64,000 nucleotides of DNA from Clostridium gasigenes (lineage in GTDB: Bacteria; Bacillota; Clostridia; Clostridiales; Clostridiaceae), in assembly GCF_900104115.1 (NCBI RefSeq), contig NZ_FNJM01000003.1:62001-126000 (forward strand). The letters are read 5' to 3'. Below the pieces are notes generated by a model. That model had not been told where the DNA came from and searched no databases. It saw only the letters and a program-made list of their open reading frames with translations. Positions 47,069 through 56,289 of this stretch are shown piece by piece; position 1 is the stretch's first letter, and every line of letters begins with the position of its first letter. The translations under genes and the position numbers were made by a program.

Positions 47069-47398
47069 TTATAAATCCTCTAAAGTATATTTATACTCTT
47101 GATAATCCTCTTTTGATAGAGAATATTTATTTTTCATATTATCTAAAAGATCTATAATTTTCTTATCTTTTTCCAAACTTTTTTTAAGTAAGTTAAGCTT
47201 ACTTTCATAGGATAGAAATTGTTTATAGCATCTATTTATTAGGTCATGGGTAGCTTGACGACTTGTGCTGCTTATTTCAGCAATTTCCGCTAATGATAAA
47301 TCATCATTATAATAAAGCTCCATAATACCACGTTGCTTTTCTGTTAATAATGATCCGTAGAAATCCATTAACCTTGAAATTTCAAATCGATCTTTCAT
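47069..47398 (-). CDS. ylxM: YlxM-family helix-turn-helix protein
   Basis: 109 residues with a sigma-70 region 4-like helix-turn-helix: LLTEKQRGIMELYYNDDLSLAEIAEISSTSRQATHDLINRCYKQF, then a coiled tail. It is thought to regulate or assist SRP (Ffh) in Firmicutes. Start MKDRFEIS after AAGGTGAT; six upstream codons from a GTG cover the ribosome site. First gene of the ylxM-ffh-rpsP unit. Confidence 0.93.
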   Translation of the reverse strand: MKDRFEISRLMDFYGSLLTEKQRGIMELYYNDDLSLAEIAEISSTSRQATHDLINRCYKQFLSYESKLNLLKKSLEKDKKIIDLLDNMKNKYSLSKEDYQEYKYTLEDL

Positions 47399-47422
47399 AA
47401 ATATCACCTTACCCACAAATAA

Positions 47423-47451
47423 ATTCTACCAAAATAATTTCCACCTGTCAA
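47423..47451 (-). promoter_or_regulatory. Promoter for ylxM-ffh-rpsP operon
   Basis: Perfect -35 TTGACA (47446-47451), 17-bp spacer, TAGAAT (47423-47428) with a TGG before it, on the minus strand. Start near 47416. Confidence 0.85.
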
Positions 47452-47466
47452 GTACTTTCACTTAAC

Positions 47467-47490
47467 ACCTAGTTATTTTTTTAAAATAAT
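47467..47490. repeat. Possible dispersed repeat fragment at the ftsY stop codon
   Basis: Minus strand ATTATTTTAAAAAAATAACT followed by AGG contains the ftsY stop (TAA, 47481-47483) and the AAAAAAATAACTAG piece common to the dispersed family. Too short to be sure. Confidence 0.3.
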
Positions 47491-48395
47491 GCTTCTGCAA
47501 AACTTTCTGCATCAAATTCTTGAAGATCATCAATACCTTCTCCAACTCCAACATATCTAACTGGTATATCTAGAGCGTGTTTTATAGATATAACAACACC
47601 ACCTTTTGCAGTTCCATCAAGTTTTGTAAGTATAATTCCATCTATTTTACACACTTCCATAAATTGCTTTGCTTGAATTATTGCATTTTGTCCTGTAGTT
47701 GCATCTAAAACCAATAAAGTTTCTTTTGACGCTTCTTCAAATTCTCTTTCTACTATTCTCCCTATTTTTTCGAGTTCATCCATAAGATTCTTTTTATTAT
47801 GAAGTCTACCTGCCGTATCGCAAATCAATAAATCTACATTTCTTGATTTAGCTGCTGATATAGCATCGAAAACAACTGCTGCTGGATCTGAACCTTCACT
47901 ATGTCTTATCATATCAACATTTGCTCTAGAGCTCCACACTTGAAGCTGATCAATAGCTGCTGCTCTAAAAGTATCCGCAGCTGCTAACAACACCTTTTTA
48001 CCATCATTTTTATTTTTAGCTGCAAGCTTTCCTATTGATGTAGTTTTACCTACCCCATTTACGCCTATAACTAGAATCACCTTTTTATCACTCTTATCTT
48101 CTGGTACTTCATCGCCTTCTAACATCATTTCTTTTATAACAGCTTTTAGAGCTGGTCTAACTTCATCAATATCATTTATTTTTTCTTTTCTAATTTTTTC
48201 TTTTAATCTTTCTATTATAGTTATAGTTGTATCCATGCCAATATCAGACATTATTAATATTTCTTCTAGTTCTTCATATAAATCATCATCTATTGATACT
48301 GCTAACTTTAATACTTCATTTATTTTATCTGTTAGCGCATCTCTTGTTTTTGTTAATCCTGATTTTAAATTGTCAAAAAGTTTTCCAAACATCAT
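47481..48395 (-). CDS. ftsY: Signal recognition particle receptor FtsY
   Basis: SRP receptor GTPase. 304 residues with a very short N-terminal region (no long acidic A domain), then NG domains: VIGVNGVGKTTSIGKLAAK, DTFRAAAIDQL, CDTAGRLHNKKNLM, TKLDGTAKGGVV. Two ATG codons in a row follow AGGAGG. It starts 8 bp after smc. Confidence 0.97.
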   Translation of the reverse strand: MMFGKLFDNLKSGLTKTRDALTDKINEVLKLAVSIDDDLYEELEEILIMSDIGMDTTITIIERLKEKIRKEKINDIDEVRPALKAVIKEMMLEGDEVPEDKSDKKVILVIGVNGVGKTTSIGKLAAKNKNDGKKVLLAAADTFRAAAIDQLQVWSSRANVDMIRHSEGSDPAAVVFDAISAAKSRNVDLLICDTAGRLHNKKNLMDELEKIGRIVEREFEEASKETLLVLDATTGQNAIIQAKQFMEVCKIDGIILTKLDGTAKGGVVISIKHALDIPVRYVGVGEGIDDLQEFDAESFAEALF

Positions 48396-48403
48396 TTGTC
48401 CTC

Positions 48404-51400
48404 CTAGTTATTTTTGCTTAAATCTACTGAAACAACTTTAGAAATCCCCTTTTCTTCCATAGTTATACCATACATCATATCACTAGCCTCCATAGTTCCT
48501 TTTCTATGAGTAATTACAATAAATTGAATGTGATCTGAAAACCTAGTTAAAAATTCTGCATATCTGTAAACATTAGCATCATCTAATGCAGCTTCAATTT
48601 CATCTAATATACAAAAGGGCGTAGGTTTCATCTTTAATATAGCAAATAATAGAGCTATTGCCGAAAGAACCTTTTCTCCACCAGACATAAGATTAATATT
48701 TTGAAGCTTTTTACCAGGTGGCTGAACATTTATTTCAATATTTGCAGTTAACTCATCCCCATCTGAGAGAATAAGTTCCCCAGTTCCTCCTTTAAATAGT
48801 TCTTTAAAGGTTTCGTTAAAGTTTTTATTAAGGATTTTAAAGTTTTCTTTAAATATACCTTGCATTTTAGTTGTCATTTCTAAAATAACCTTAAGAAGTT
48901 CATCTTTTGCTTTATTTAAATCCTCTTCTTGGGCAGCCATAAATTCATACTTTTCACATACTTCTTCATATTCGGCTATTGATGCAAGATTTACAGTTCC
49001 TAAAGCTGTTATTTTAGACTTCAATTTATAAATTTGTTCTTTAATAACTGAAAGATTTTCTATTTCTACTGCTATTTCAGCTGCTTCTGCTAAAGTTAGA
49101 TTTAATTCTTCATTTAGCTTTTTATATAATCCATCTCTTTCACTTTCAAACCTAGCATTTGTTATTTCTTTTCTATTTAAATCATTTTCATCAATTCTTA
49201 TTATATCAATTAATTCACTAGTTAAACCATCTTTAATTTTTAATTTCTCTTTTAAAGTTATTTTTTCTATTTCATCTTCTTTAAATATCTCTTCTAACTG
49301 GCTAATTCTATATTCTATAACTTTAATTAATTCATTTTTTTCTTTTATGCTTTTTTCAATGTATTGTATATTTTTATATTGTTCCTTGCACTCTATATTT
49401 AAAGTTTCAATTTTATTATTCTTCTCTTGAATTTCTCGGTCTTTTCTAGATAATTCTACTGTTCTACCTTGAATCCATTCATCTAATGTTGCTTTTAAAA
49501 GCTTAATTTCTATAGAAACATCTCTAAACTTTTCTACTTCACTTCTTTTAATATTAAGAATTTTTTCTATTTCTAAAGCTTTATCTTTATTATTAACATT
49601 TTTATTTTTAAAAGCTTTTTGTTCCTCTTGTTTTTTAATTATTTGTTCTTTTAACTTAGAAAGTGTTTGTTTATTATATTTTAATTGCGATATAGATAAT
49701 TCTAATGAACTCTTAAGCTTTAAACTTTCACTTTCTAAACCTCTAATTTCACTATCAAATCTTGTTATTTCAATATTTTTTTCATGAATTTCATCACGCT
49801 TGTTTAAATTTTCATCATCTAAAACTTTAATACTAGCTTTTATTTCCTTAAGTTCACTAACTTCTTTAGTATACTTTTCTTTATTATCCTTAATAGACAA
49901 TTCTAACTCTTGAATCTCTCTCTTTCTTCCAAGTATATTAGAGTTCTTAGAATATATACTACCTCCTGTTAATGCTCCTCCAGGGCTTATAACTTCACCA
50001 TTTAACGTAACTATTCTAATCTTATGTTTACCTATCTTTGAAATTTCAAGAGCTGCATCCATATCTCTAGCTATAATAGTTCTACCTAATGAATAATCCA
50101 TTATATTTTTATATCTATCATCAAAATTAATTATATCTGATGCTATTCCTAAATACCCTTCAGCACTAACTATTTCACTTTGAACTACTATTCTATTCCC
50201 CTTAATTATATTTAAAGGTAAAAATGTAGCTCTTCCTAAACGATTATCTGTTAAGTATTTAATAAGTTCCTTAGCTATTAATTCATTTTCCGTAATTACA
50301 TTAGATATAGCTCCCCCTAATGATATTTCAATAGCAATTTCATATTGCTTGTCTACAGTAAATATATCACCAATTACTTTTGTACCTTCTTTAGCTTTTG
50401 ATATTAGTCCTTTTTCTATTCTATCCATTAAATTCTTAACTGATTTATTATAACCTTCATAACTTTTTTCTAAGTCAGAAAGTGTAGTGTATTTACCTTC
50501 TAAGTTATTAATAATCCTTGTAATTTCTTTTACATTCACCTCTTTTTTAGTAGAAGTGCCTAGTAAAGATGTTATTTTCTTTTTATTCTCTATTATTAAT
50601 GTTTTAATTTCTTCTCTTTCTAAATTACTAGTTTCTATATTCTCATTTAAGCCTTTAGCTGTTCCACTATTTATGCTTATATTACTTTCTATAGATTTTA
50701 ATGAATTACTTAAATAAGTTTCTCCCTCTTCTGTATTTAGGATATCTTTATTTAATACAGCTATACTATTATTAATTTCTGAAGTTTTTCTTAAAAGTTC
50801 AAATTCATCATCTTTTAAGGAATTAACTTCTTTTTCTAGTCTTTGAATTGTAATATTTAATGTTTTTATATTATTTTCAAAGTTTTTAATATTTTCTTCT
50901 TTTTCAATTTGATTATTTCTTTTTTCATGAAGTTCGCTTTTTAAAAAAATTCTTTCATCTTCTAATATTTTCACACTATTATCTAATTCCGTAATTTCAT
51001 TAGTATTTTTTTCTATTATACTTAAAAGATTCTTAATTCTTTCTTTAAATAGTTCAATATCATTTACACTTTTAGAAGCATCTTCTTTCTTTGAGTAATA
51101 ATCTTTTTTTTCTATATTATTTTTTTCATCTAAAGAATTTATTTTAACTTCTAATTCTTCAATTATAGTTTTTTCGGCTTCTAGCTTTTTTCTTTTTCCC
51201 AGCAAAACAATATTACGTTCTTTTATATCCTCAGTTAAACTTTTAATTTCGTTCTCTACTTTTTTTATGTACTGAACCACTGTAGAAACTTCTTTAATTT
51301 TTAACTCATCTGCTAGATTTTTGTATTTCAAAGCCTTTTCTCTTTCGATTCTAAGAGGCTCTAATCTCTCTTCATAAGTTCCAATTATATCTCTTATTCT

Positions 51401-51967
51401 AACTAAATTATTTTCTGTATTTGATAACTTCTTCTCGCCTTCTTCTTTTCTTGATTTAAATTTTACAATACCAGCAGCCTCTTCAAGTAAAGATCTTCTC
51501 TCTTCAGGCTTCCCGCTTAATATTGCATCTATTTTACCTTGTCCAATTAATGAATAACCTTCTTTTCCTATACCTGTATCCATAAATAAATTATTTATAT
51601 CTTTTAATCTACATTTTTGATTATTCATAAGATATTCTGTTTCACCAGATCTAAATATACGCCTAGTAATTGTTACTTCTGAGTAATCTGTTCCAAGCTC
51701 TCCATCTGTGTTATCTAATGTAAGGGATACTTGTGCAAGTCCTACCGCTTTTCTAAATTGAGTACCTGCAAAGATTACATCCTCCATTTTTCCACCTCTA
51801 AGAGTTTTTACACTTTGCTCTCCAAGTACCCATCTAACTGAATCAGAAATATTACTTTTTCCGCTTCCATTAGGTCCAACTACTGCTGTTATCCCTCTTT
51901 TAAACTTTAACTGTGTTTTATCTGCAAATGATTTAAATCCCCTTATTTCTAATGATTTTAAAAACAT
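48404..51967 (-). CDS. smc: Chromosome segregation protein SMC
   Basis: Condensin ATPase, partner of ScpA/ScpB (not in this window). 1187 residues: Walker A GPNGSGKSN (residues 32-40), coiled coil to about 500, hinge (KVIGDIFTVDKQYEIAIEISLGG through GEVISPGGALTGGS, about 515-665), returning coiled coil, then signature LMSGGEKVLSAIALLFAILK and Walker B FCILDEIEAALDD. Start after GGGAGTG. Directly downstream of a 31-residue membrane peptide and of rnc. Confidence 0.98.
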   Translation of the reverse strand: MFLKSLEIRGFKSFADKTQLKFKRGITAVVGPNGSGKSNISDSVRWVLGEQSVKTLRGGKMEDVIFAGTQFRKAVGLAQVSLTLDNTDGELGTDYSEVTITRRIFRSGETEYLMNNQKCRLKDINNLFMDTGIGKEGYSLIGQGKIDAILSGKPEERRSLLEEAAGIVKFKSRKEEGEKKLSNTENNLVRIRDIIGTYEERLEPLRIEREKALKYKNLADELKIKEVSTVVQYIKKVENEIKSLTEDIKERNIVLLGKRKKLEAEKTIIEELEVKINSLDEKNNIEKKDYYSKKEDASKSVNDIELFKERIKNLLSIIEKNTNEITELDNSVKILEDERIFLKSELHEKRNNQIEKEENIKNFENNIKTLNITIQRLEKEVNSLKDDEFELLRKTSEINNSIAVLNKDILNTEEGETYLSNSLKSIESNISINSGTAKGLNENIETSNLEREEIKTLIIENKKKITSLLGTSTKKEVNVKEITRIINNLEGKYTTLSDLEKSYEGYNKSVKNLMDRIEKGLISKAKEGTKVIGDIFTVDKQYEIAIEISLGGAISNVITENELIAKELIKYLTDNRLGRATFLPLNIIKGNRIVVQSEIVSAEGYLGIASDIINFDDRYKNIMDYSLGRTIIARDMDAALEISKIGKHKIRIVTLNGEVISPGGALTGGSIYSKNSNILGRKREIQELELSIKDNKEKYTKEVSELKEIKASIKVLDDENLNKRDEIHEKNIEITRFDSEIRGLESESLKLKSSLELSISQLKYNKQTLSKLKEQIIKKQEEQKAFKNKNVNNKDKALEIEKILNIKRSEVEKFRDVSIEIKLLKATLDEWIQGRTVELSRKDREIQEKNNKIETLNIECKEQYKNIQYIEKSIKEKNELIKVIEYRISQLEEIFKEDEIEKITLKEKLKIKDGLTSELIDIIRIDENDLNRKEITNARFESERDGLYKKLNEELNLTLAEAAEIAVEIENLSVIKEQIYKLKSKITALGTVNLASIAEYEEVCEKYEFMAAQEEDLNKAKDELLKVILEMTTKMQGIFKENFKILNKNFNETFKELFKGGTGELILSDGDELTANIEINVQPPGKKLQNINLMSGGEKVLSAIALLFAILKMKPTPFCILDEIEAALDDANVYRYAEFLTRFSDHIQFIVITHRKGTMEASDMMYGITMEEKGISKVVSVDLSKNN

Positions 51968-51982
51968 TGATCCACTCCCTAT

Positions 51983-52078
51983 CTAAAACAATATGCCTGG
52001 TAATAATGTAATAATAAATATAATTGCTAAAAAAACTGTTATTACATATATCATTTTTTGTCTTGTTGCTTTTTTCAT
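51983..52078 (-). CDS. Small membrane protein upstream of smc (31 residues)
   Basis: Reads MKKATRQKMIYVITVFLAII and continues to residue 31, ending in PGILF. A basic N-terminus (K2, K3, R6, K8) precedes one hydrophobic helix (about 10-31), so it is a likely N-in single-pass membrane peptide. ATG lies 6 nt after AGGAGTGAT, a better site than many real genes here, and the stop is 15 bp before the smc start. It resembles the short DUF4044-type proteins of clostridia from memory, without a comparison. Function unknown. Confidence 0.65.
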   Translation of the reverse strand: MKKATRQKMIYVITVFLAIIFIITLLPGILF

Positions 52079-52094
52079 AAATATCACTCCTATG

Positions 52095-52125
52095 CTATAT
52101 TAGTCTATTTTTTCAGATGCCTTAA
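52095..52125. repeat. Dispersed repeat, half copy H
   Basis: ATTAGTCTATTTTTTCAGAT then GCCTTAA matches the right half of copy D (CTAGTCTATTTTTTTGAAGA then TGCCT, minus strand). A (TA)n tract and a weak promoter for smc (TTGCTA 52148-52153, 17 bp, TAAAAT 52125-52130) adjoin it. Confidence 0.45.
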
Positions 52126-52154
52126 TTTTATTATATATATATATAAATAGCAAT

Positions 52155-52181
52155 AAGGTAGGCTTTATTTATGCCCACCTT
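52155..52181. terminator. Terminator after the radical SAM gene
   Basis: AAGGTAGGC (52155-52163) with GCCCACCTT (52173-52181), one mismatch, 9-nt loop. The plus strand has the better T-run; on the minus strand it is TTATTGCTATTT. Confidence 0.5.
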
Positions 52182-52215
52182 ATATTTTTTACCATTTAAT
52201 TTATTTTTCAAGCAC

Positions 52216-53247
52216 CTAGATTATTATATCTTCTATTTTTTTAACTACTATTAACTTTATTTTCCCAATCTTCAACTTATCATTTATAGTTACATTTATT
52301 TGACCATTATGATTTTGTTTAAGATTATTAAAATAAACTTTCTTATTTGCATATAGTTTACTTAAATCTTTAGAATTAACCTCTAATATTATATTATCAT
52401 TTTTTTCTATTTGATTTTGTATATTCTCGCAAATTAAACTACTTTCAACAAGTTCTCTAAATGATGGGTGAAATGGTCCATCTATTATATCTTGTCCCCA
52501 AGTTATAGCTTCAGTTGGTTGTAATCCCATTCTTATTATTTGTATATTTTCTTTTTTGTACAACTTATACATTTCTTTTGATATAGAAACTGCATCCTCT
52601 AATGAATACGGCGTGAAACGTCCATCCTTATACATATCTTCCATTGGAGTATCACGAATTACAAGGGCTGGATATATTCTGCATAAATCCGGTTTCATTT
52701 CTATTGATTTTTTCACTGTTTTAATATCCTTTTCAAATGTATCTCCAGGAAGACCTGGCATAATTTGATGCACTAATGTTATTCCATATTCTTTAATTAG
52801 TTTTGATGCATTAACTACTTCTAAGACCCCATGACCACGTCCAGATAGCCTTAGCACATCTTCATCTAATGATTGCACTCCAAGTTCAATAACATCAACT
52901 TTATATTCTTTTAAATAATCTAATATACCTTTGTTTATCGCATCTGGTCTTGTAGATAATCTAATTTTATTTATTAAGCCTTTATCTTTATACTCTTTGG
53001 CAACACTTAAAAGCTCTTTTTGTTTATCAACATTTATCGCTGTAAATGTGCCTCCAAAAAATGACACTTCAATAGTTGCACTTTTGTTATTTATACTTTC
53101 TAAATATTCATCTATAGTTTTTACTACATCTTTTGCCTTTACCTCATTAACTACTTTTGCAATTCTATCTTGATTACAAAATACACATTGATGGGGACAT
53201 CCTTGATGTGATATAAAAACTGGGATGATGTAATGATTTTTACTCAT
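52216..53247 (-). CDS. Radical SAM protein of unknown substrate
   Basis: 343 residues with the iron-sulfur motif C17-x3-C21-x2-C24 (GCPHQCVFC), GGTF near residue 64, STRPDAI, and GVQSLDEDVLRLSGRGH, as in the Elp3/YhcC/HemN-like branch of radical SAM proteins. The last 80 residues form a separate domain rich in beta-strand pattern. Overlaps the end of rnc by 8 bp and lies before smc, a position common in clostridia. Substrate is not predictable from sequence; tRNA modification is one possibility. Confidence 0.85.
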   Translation of the reverse strand: MSKNHYIIPVFISHQGCPHQCVFCNQDRIAKVVNEVKAKDVVKTIDEYLESINNKSATIEVSFFGGTFTAINVDKQKELLSVAKEYKDKGLINKIRLSTRPDAINKGILDYLKEYKVDVIELGVQSLDEDVLRLSGRGHGVLEVVNASKLIKEYGITLVHQIMPGLPGDTFEKDIKTVKKSIEMKPDLCRIYPALVIRDTPMEDMYKDGRFTPYSLEDAVSISKEMYKLYKKENIQIIRMGLQPTEAITWGQDIIDGPFHPSFRELVESSLICENIQNQIEKNDNIILEVNSKDLSKLYANKKVYFNNLKQNHNGQINVTINDKLKIGKIKLIVVKKIEDIII

Positions 53248-53938
53248 TTACTTCCTCCAGAATTTTCAATGCTTCTTTTGCTGCATTTTGTTCTGCTTCT
53301 TTTTTACTATATCCATCTCCACTTCCGAATTCTTTATTATCAACTATTACTGTAGTAAAGAATTTTCTTCTATGTGGTGGACCTTCATACTTTGTTAACT
53401 CATATACTATAGAAACTTCTCCAGTCTTTTGAAGTTCTTCTTGCAATTTAGTTTTATAGTCTAATACTATATCATTATTAATCGCCATATTTATTATTAT
53501 TTGGAAATGTCCTAAGATAAAATCTTTAACAAATTCTAATCCTTTATCTAAATATATTCCAGCTATTAATGCTTCTACAGCATCTGCTATTATAGATACT
53601 CTTTCTCTTCCGCCTGTTAGTTCTTCGCCTCTACTAATTCTAATAAATGATCCTAGTTTAAGTTTACAGCCTATTTCATATAATGAGTTTTCACAAACTA
53701 TTAAACTTCTTATTTTAGTAAGCTCACCTTCACTTTTCTCTTTATAATTTAAGAATAAATATTCTGTTACACAAAGTTGTAGTATTGCATCTCCTATAAA
53801 TTCATATCTCTCATTATATTCTTGGTCTTTATGTTGATTTGCATAAGAGCTATGTGTTAATGAGGTTTTAAGTAACTTATTTTCATTAAAACTTACTCCA
53901 ATAGTTTCTTCAATTTCCTTTATATTAAATTTATTCAT
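53240..53938 (-). CDS. rnc: Ribonuclease III
   Basis: Double-strand-specific endoribonuclease for rRNA processing and RNA turnover. 232 residues: NERYEFIGDAILQLCVTEYLF signature with catalytic E/D, VEALIAGIYLDKGLE, and a C-terminal double-stranded RNA-binding domain (DYKTKLQEELQKTGEVSIVYELTKYEGPPHRRKF; GSGDGYSKKEAEQNAAKEALKIL). Between acpP and the radical SAM gene. Confidence 0.98.
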   Translation of the reverse strand: MNKFNIKEIEETIGVSFNENKLLKTSLTHSSYANQHKDQEYNERYEFIGDAILQLCVTEYLFLNYKEKSEGELTKIRSLIVCENSLYEIGCKLKLGSFIRISRGEELTGGRERVSIIADAVEALIAGIYLDKGLEFVKDFILGHFQIIINMAINNDIVLDYKTKLQEELQKTGEVSIVYELTKYEGPPHRRKFFTTVIVDNKEFGSGDGYSKKEAEQNAAKEALKILEEVNE

Positions 53939-53955
53939 TTTTATTACACTCCTTG

Positions 53956-54020
53956 GAGTTTATTCTTCAATTTGCTTACGGATATTTTTAAAAATAACTA
54001 ACAAATTCAAGAATAAACCA
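53956..54020. repeat. Inverted repeat between rnc and acpP
   Basis: GTTTATTCTTCAATTTG on the left and CAAATTCAAGAATAAAC on the right are inverted copies with two central mismatches, enclosing ATTTTTAAAAATAACTAA. The AAAAATAACTA piece recalls the dispersed family, but the arms differ. Confidence 0.5.
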
Positions 54021-54035
54021 AATATAGTAAATATA

Positions 54036-54062
54036 AAATCCCGCTAACTTAGCGGGATTTTA
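54036..54062 (-). terminator. Terminator after acpP
   Basis: AATCCCGCTA with TAGCGGGATT, 3-nt loop, A-run and T-run on both sides; within 4 bp of the acpP stop codon. Confidence 0.9.
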
Positions 54063-54065
54063 TTA

Positions 54066-54293
54066 TTATTCTAGACTAGCTTTTAAGTAATTAACTACAT
54101 CTCCTACAGTTGAAAATCCTTCTGTATCTTCATCTGGAATTTCAGTTTCTAATTCTTCTTCAAGAGCCATCATAAGTTCAACTAAATCTAATGAATCTGC
54201 ATTCAAATCCTCTGAGAATGTTGACTCCATAGTAATCTGATCTTCGCTAATGCTTAACTTATCAGCTATTATTCCTCTAATTTTTTCGAACAT
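54066..54293 (-). CDS. acpP: Acyl carrier protein
   Basis: 75 residues, very acidic; the phosphopantetheine serine is S34 in [11 protein letters not shown]. Carries acyl chains for fatty acid synthesis and supplies PlsX. Start MFEKIRG after AGGAGGTG; three upstream codons from GTG cover that site. It has its own promoter and terminator between plsX and rnc; fabD and fabG, usually adjacent, are not here. Confidence 0.97.
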   Translation of the reverse strand: MFEKIRGIIADKLSISEDQITMESTFSEDLNADSLDLVELMMALEEELETEIPDEDTEGFSTVGDVVNYLKASLE

Positions 54294-54323
54294 TGTTTTC
54301 ACCTCCTAAATACATCCATTAAG

Positions 54324-54352
54324 ATAATATTATATATTATATTTATAGTCAA
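54324..54352 (-). promoter_or_regulatory. Promoter for acpP
   Basis: TTGACT (54347-54352), 17-bp spacer, TATTAT (54324-54329) on the minus strand, just past plsX. Confidence 0.7.
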
Positions 54353-54370
54353 TATCTCTTATAATATAAA

Positions 54371-55372
54371 TTATAGATTATTTTGAAGTTCTTCTTTTAT
54401 CTTGGCTAAGACATCATTATCATAAAAAGCTTTTGTTTGTCTAATAGCATTTTTAAATGCTTTTGCATCAGAACTTCCATGAGCTTTTATGCAAATTCCA
54501 TCCACGCCTAAGAATGGTGCTCCACCATATTCTTTATAGTCAAATTTAACCTTTAAACTTTTGAAAACAGGTTTTAAAAGCAAAGCTCCTAGTTTACCTC
54601 TTATTCCACCAGTTAAAATCTCATCTTTCATCATACCTAAAAGTGTAGAAGCTACTCCTTCATACATCTTTAATAAAGTATTACCTGTAAAACCATCACA
54701 AACTAGTACATTAACATCACCAGCCGATACATCTCTTGGTTCTACATTCCCTACAAAGTTTAGGTTTTGTTCTTCTTTTAATAGCTTAAATGCGGCTTTA
54801 GTTAATTCATTACCTTTCTCTTCTTCTGCTCCTATGTTAACAAGACCAACTGAAGGTTTTTCGTTTCCGATTACACCTTGATAGTAAATCTTCCCCATAT
54901 GAGCGAATTGAGTTAAATAATTTGGCTTACAATCTACATTGGCTCCAGCATCAATTATCATAAAGCTACCATTTTTACCTGGCATTATAGGTGCTAAAGC
55001 TGGTCTTTCAACGCCTTTAATTCTTCCTACTATCAAAGTACATCCTGCAAGAAATGCTCCTGTGCTTCCACCAGAAATAACTGCATCACATTCTCCATCT
55101 TTAACTAACTTCAAAGCTTTACATATACTTGAATCTTTTTTCTTTCTTATAGCCATTACAGGATGTTCATTAGGCTCAATTACCTCTTTTGCATCTATAA
55201 TTGTTATACAATTACTAATAAATTCTTGTTTTCTAAATTCTTCTTCAATTAGCTCCTTTGGTCCTGTTATATATACTTTAATATCTTTATATTCCATTAT
55301 AGCTTGAATAACACCATCCACTACAGCTTTTGGTGCATTATCTCCACCCATACCATCTATAGCTATCTTCAT
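54371..55372 (-). CDS. plsX: Phosphate acyltransferase PlsX
   Basis: Converts acyl-ACP to acyl phosphate for phospholipid synthesis. 333 residues: [77 protein letters not shown] and [15 protein letters not shown]. Follows rpmF after a terminator. Confidence 0.97.
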   Translation of the reverse strand: MKIAIDGMGGDNAPKAVVDGVIQAIMEYKDIKVYITGPKELIEEEFRKQEFISNCITIIDAKEVIEPNEHPVMAIRKKKDSSICKALKLVKDGECDAVISGGSTGAFLAGCTLIVGRIKGVERPALAPIMPGKNGSFMIIDAGANVDCKPNYLTQFAHMGKIYYQGVIGNEKPSVGLVNIGAEEEKGNELTKAAFKLLKEEQNLNFVGNVEPRDVSAGDVNVLVCDGFTGNTLLKMYEGVASTLLGMMKDEILTGGIRGKLGALLLKPVFKSLKVKFDYKEYGGAPFLGVDGICIKAHGSSDAKAFKNAIRQTKAFYDNDVLAKIKEELQNNL

Positions 55373-55404
55373 AAAATTCGCCCCTTATTCTTATATATAA
55401 AAGA

Positions 55405-55428
55405 AAAGAAAGTCTTAAGACTTTCTTT
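55405..55428 (-). terminator. Terminator after rpmF
   Basis: Perfect 24-bp palindrome with half AAAGAAAGTCTT; the minus strand continues TCTTTTATATA. The palindrome starts at the rpmF stop codon. Confidence 0.7.
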
Positions 55429-55612
55429 ATTCTGCTGATGTAGCAACCACTTCTTTACCTTTGTAGAATCCACAGTTTTTACAAACTCTGTGAGATAACT
55501 TCATTTCGTTACATTGTTGACACTTAACTATTCCAGGTAAGCTTAACTTATAAGTTTGAGCTCTTCTTGAATCTCTCTTTGCTCTATACGTTTTTCTAGC
55601 AGGATTTCCCAT
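55427..55612 (-). CDS. rpmF: 50S ribosomal protein L32
   Basis: 61 residues: [19 protein letters not shown], then a zinc ribbon with CQQC and CKNC (four cysteines). A zinc-binding form. Two bp after yceD, the usual pair. Confidence 0.97.
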   Translation of the reverse strand: MGNPARKTYRAKRDSRRAQTYKLSLPGIVKCQQCNEMKLSHRVCKNCGFYKGKEVVATSAE

Positions 55613-55614
55613 TA

Positions 55615-56121
55615 TTACACCTCCTCATTTGCAAACAACTCTTGTAGCTTTGCCAATCTTAAGTCTACATCATTTGTCGTACATTGACAACTATCTTCGT
55701 TAAGATTTTTACCACATTGGTGACAAAGTCCATTACAGTCATTTTTACACAGCCTCTTAATAGGTAAGGTTGAAATAATACTATTTTCAACTATTTCGGT
55801 GATATCTATTGAATCACCTTCTACAAAAATAATTTGCTCATCTTCGATAAGTTCCTTATCCATCGTAAACCTTTCTTCTATATCAATATCTATTGGATAG
55901 ATAAAGGTTCCTAAGCACCTTGAACAACAAAGCTTAAGCTCTGTCTTAACTGAAGCATTAACAGTTAATATTTCTTCTGTTGATTTAACTTCACCAACAA
56001 CCTCAACTGCTTCTGCTGTAATCTTTTCACCATCAAAATATAATGGCTTTAAATCATAAGTTACATTGATTTCTCTTTTTCTTTCTTTTTTAGACATCAA
56101 TTCTCTAAATTCTATAATCAT
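55615..56121 (-). CDS. yceD: YceD family (DUF177) protein
   Basis: 168 residues with the DUF177 pattern: two Cys pairs (CCSRC near the middle; [21 protein letters not shown] toward the end) and the acidic closing [11 protein letters not shown]. Linked to 23S rRNA accumulation in plants and E. coli; exact role unknown. Start ATG after GGAGGG. First gene of yceD-rpmF-plsX. Confidence 0.92.
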   Translation of the reverse strand: MIIEFRELMSKKERKREINVTYDLKPLYFDGEKITAEAVEVVGEVKSTEEILTVNASVKTELKLCCSRCLGTFIYPIDIDIEERFTMDKELIEDEQIIFVEGDSIDITEIVENSIISTLPIKRLCKNDCNGLCHQCGKNLNEDSCQCTTNDVDLRLAKLQELFANEEV

Positions 56122-56239
56122 ATGTAACCCTCCGAATTATGTCCTAAGACATTAAATGCTTTTACTGTTAGTATATGTATTTCTATAATTTTAGTATTAA
56201 AAATTTTTCCGTACAATATATACCCAATAAACACAATTT

Positions 56240-56268
56240 ATTATATAAACTGCAACTAAAAAAGTCAA
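56240..56268 (-). promoter_or_regulatory. Promoter for yceD-rpmF-plsX
   Basis: TTGACT (56263-56268), 17-bp spacer, TATAAT (56240-56245). Leader about 110 nt. No FapR-like operator was seen. Confidence 0.85.
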
Positions 56269-56289
56269 GCAATTTATATAAAATTACTC

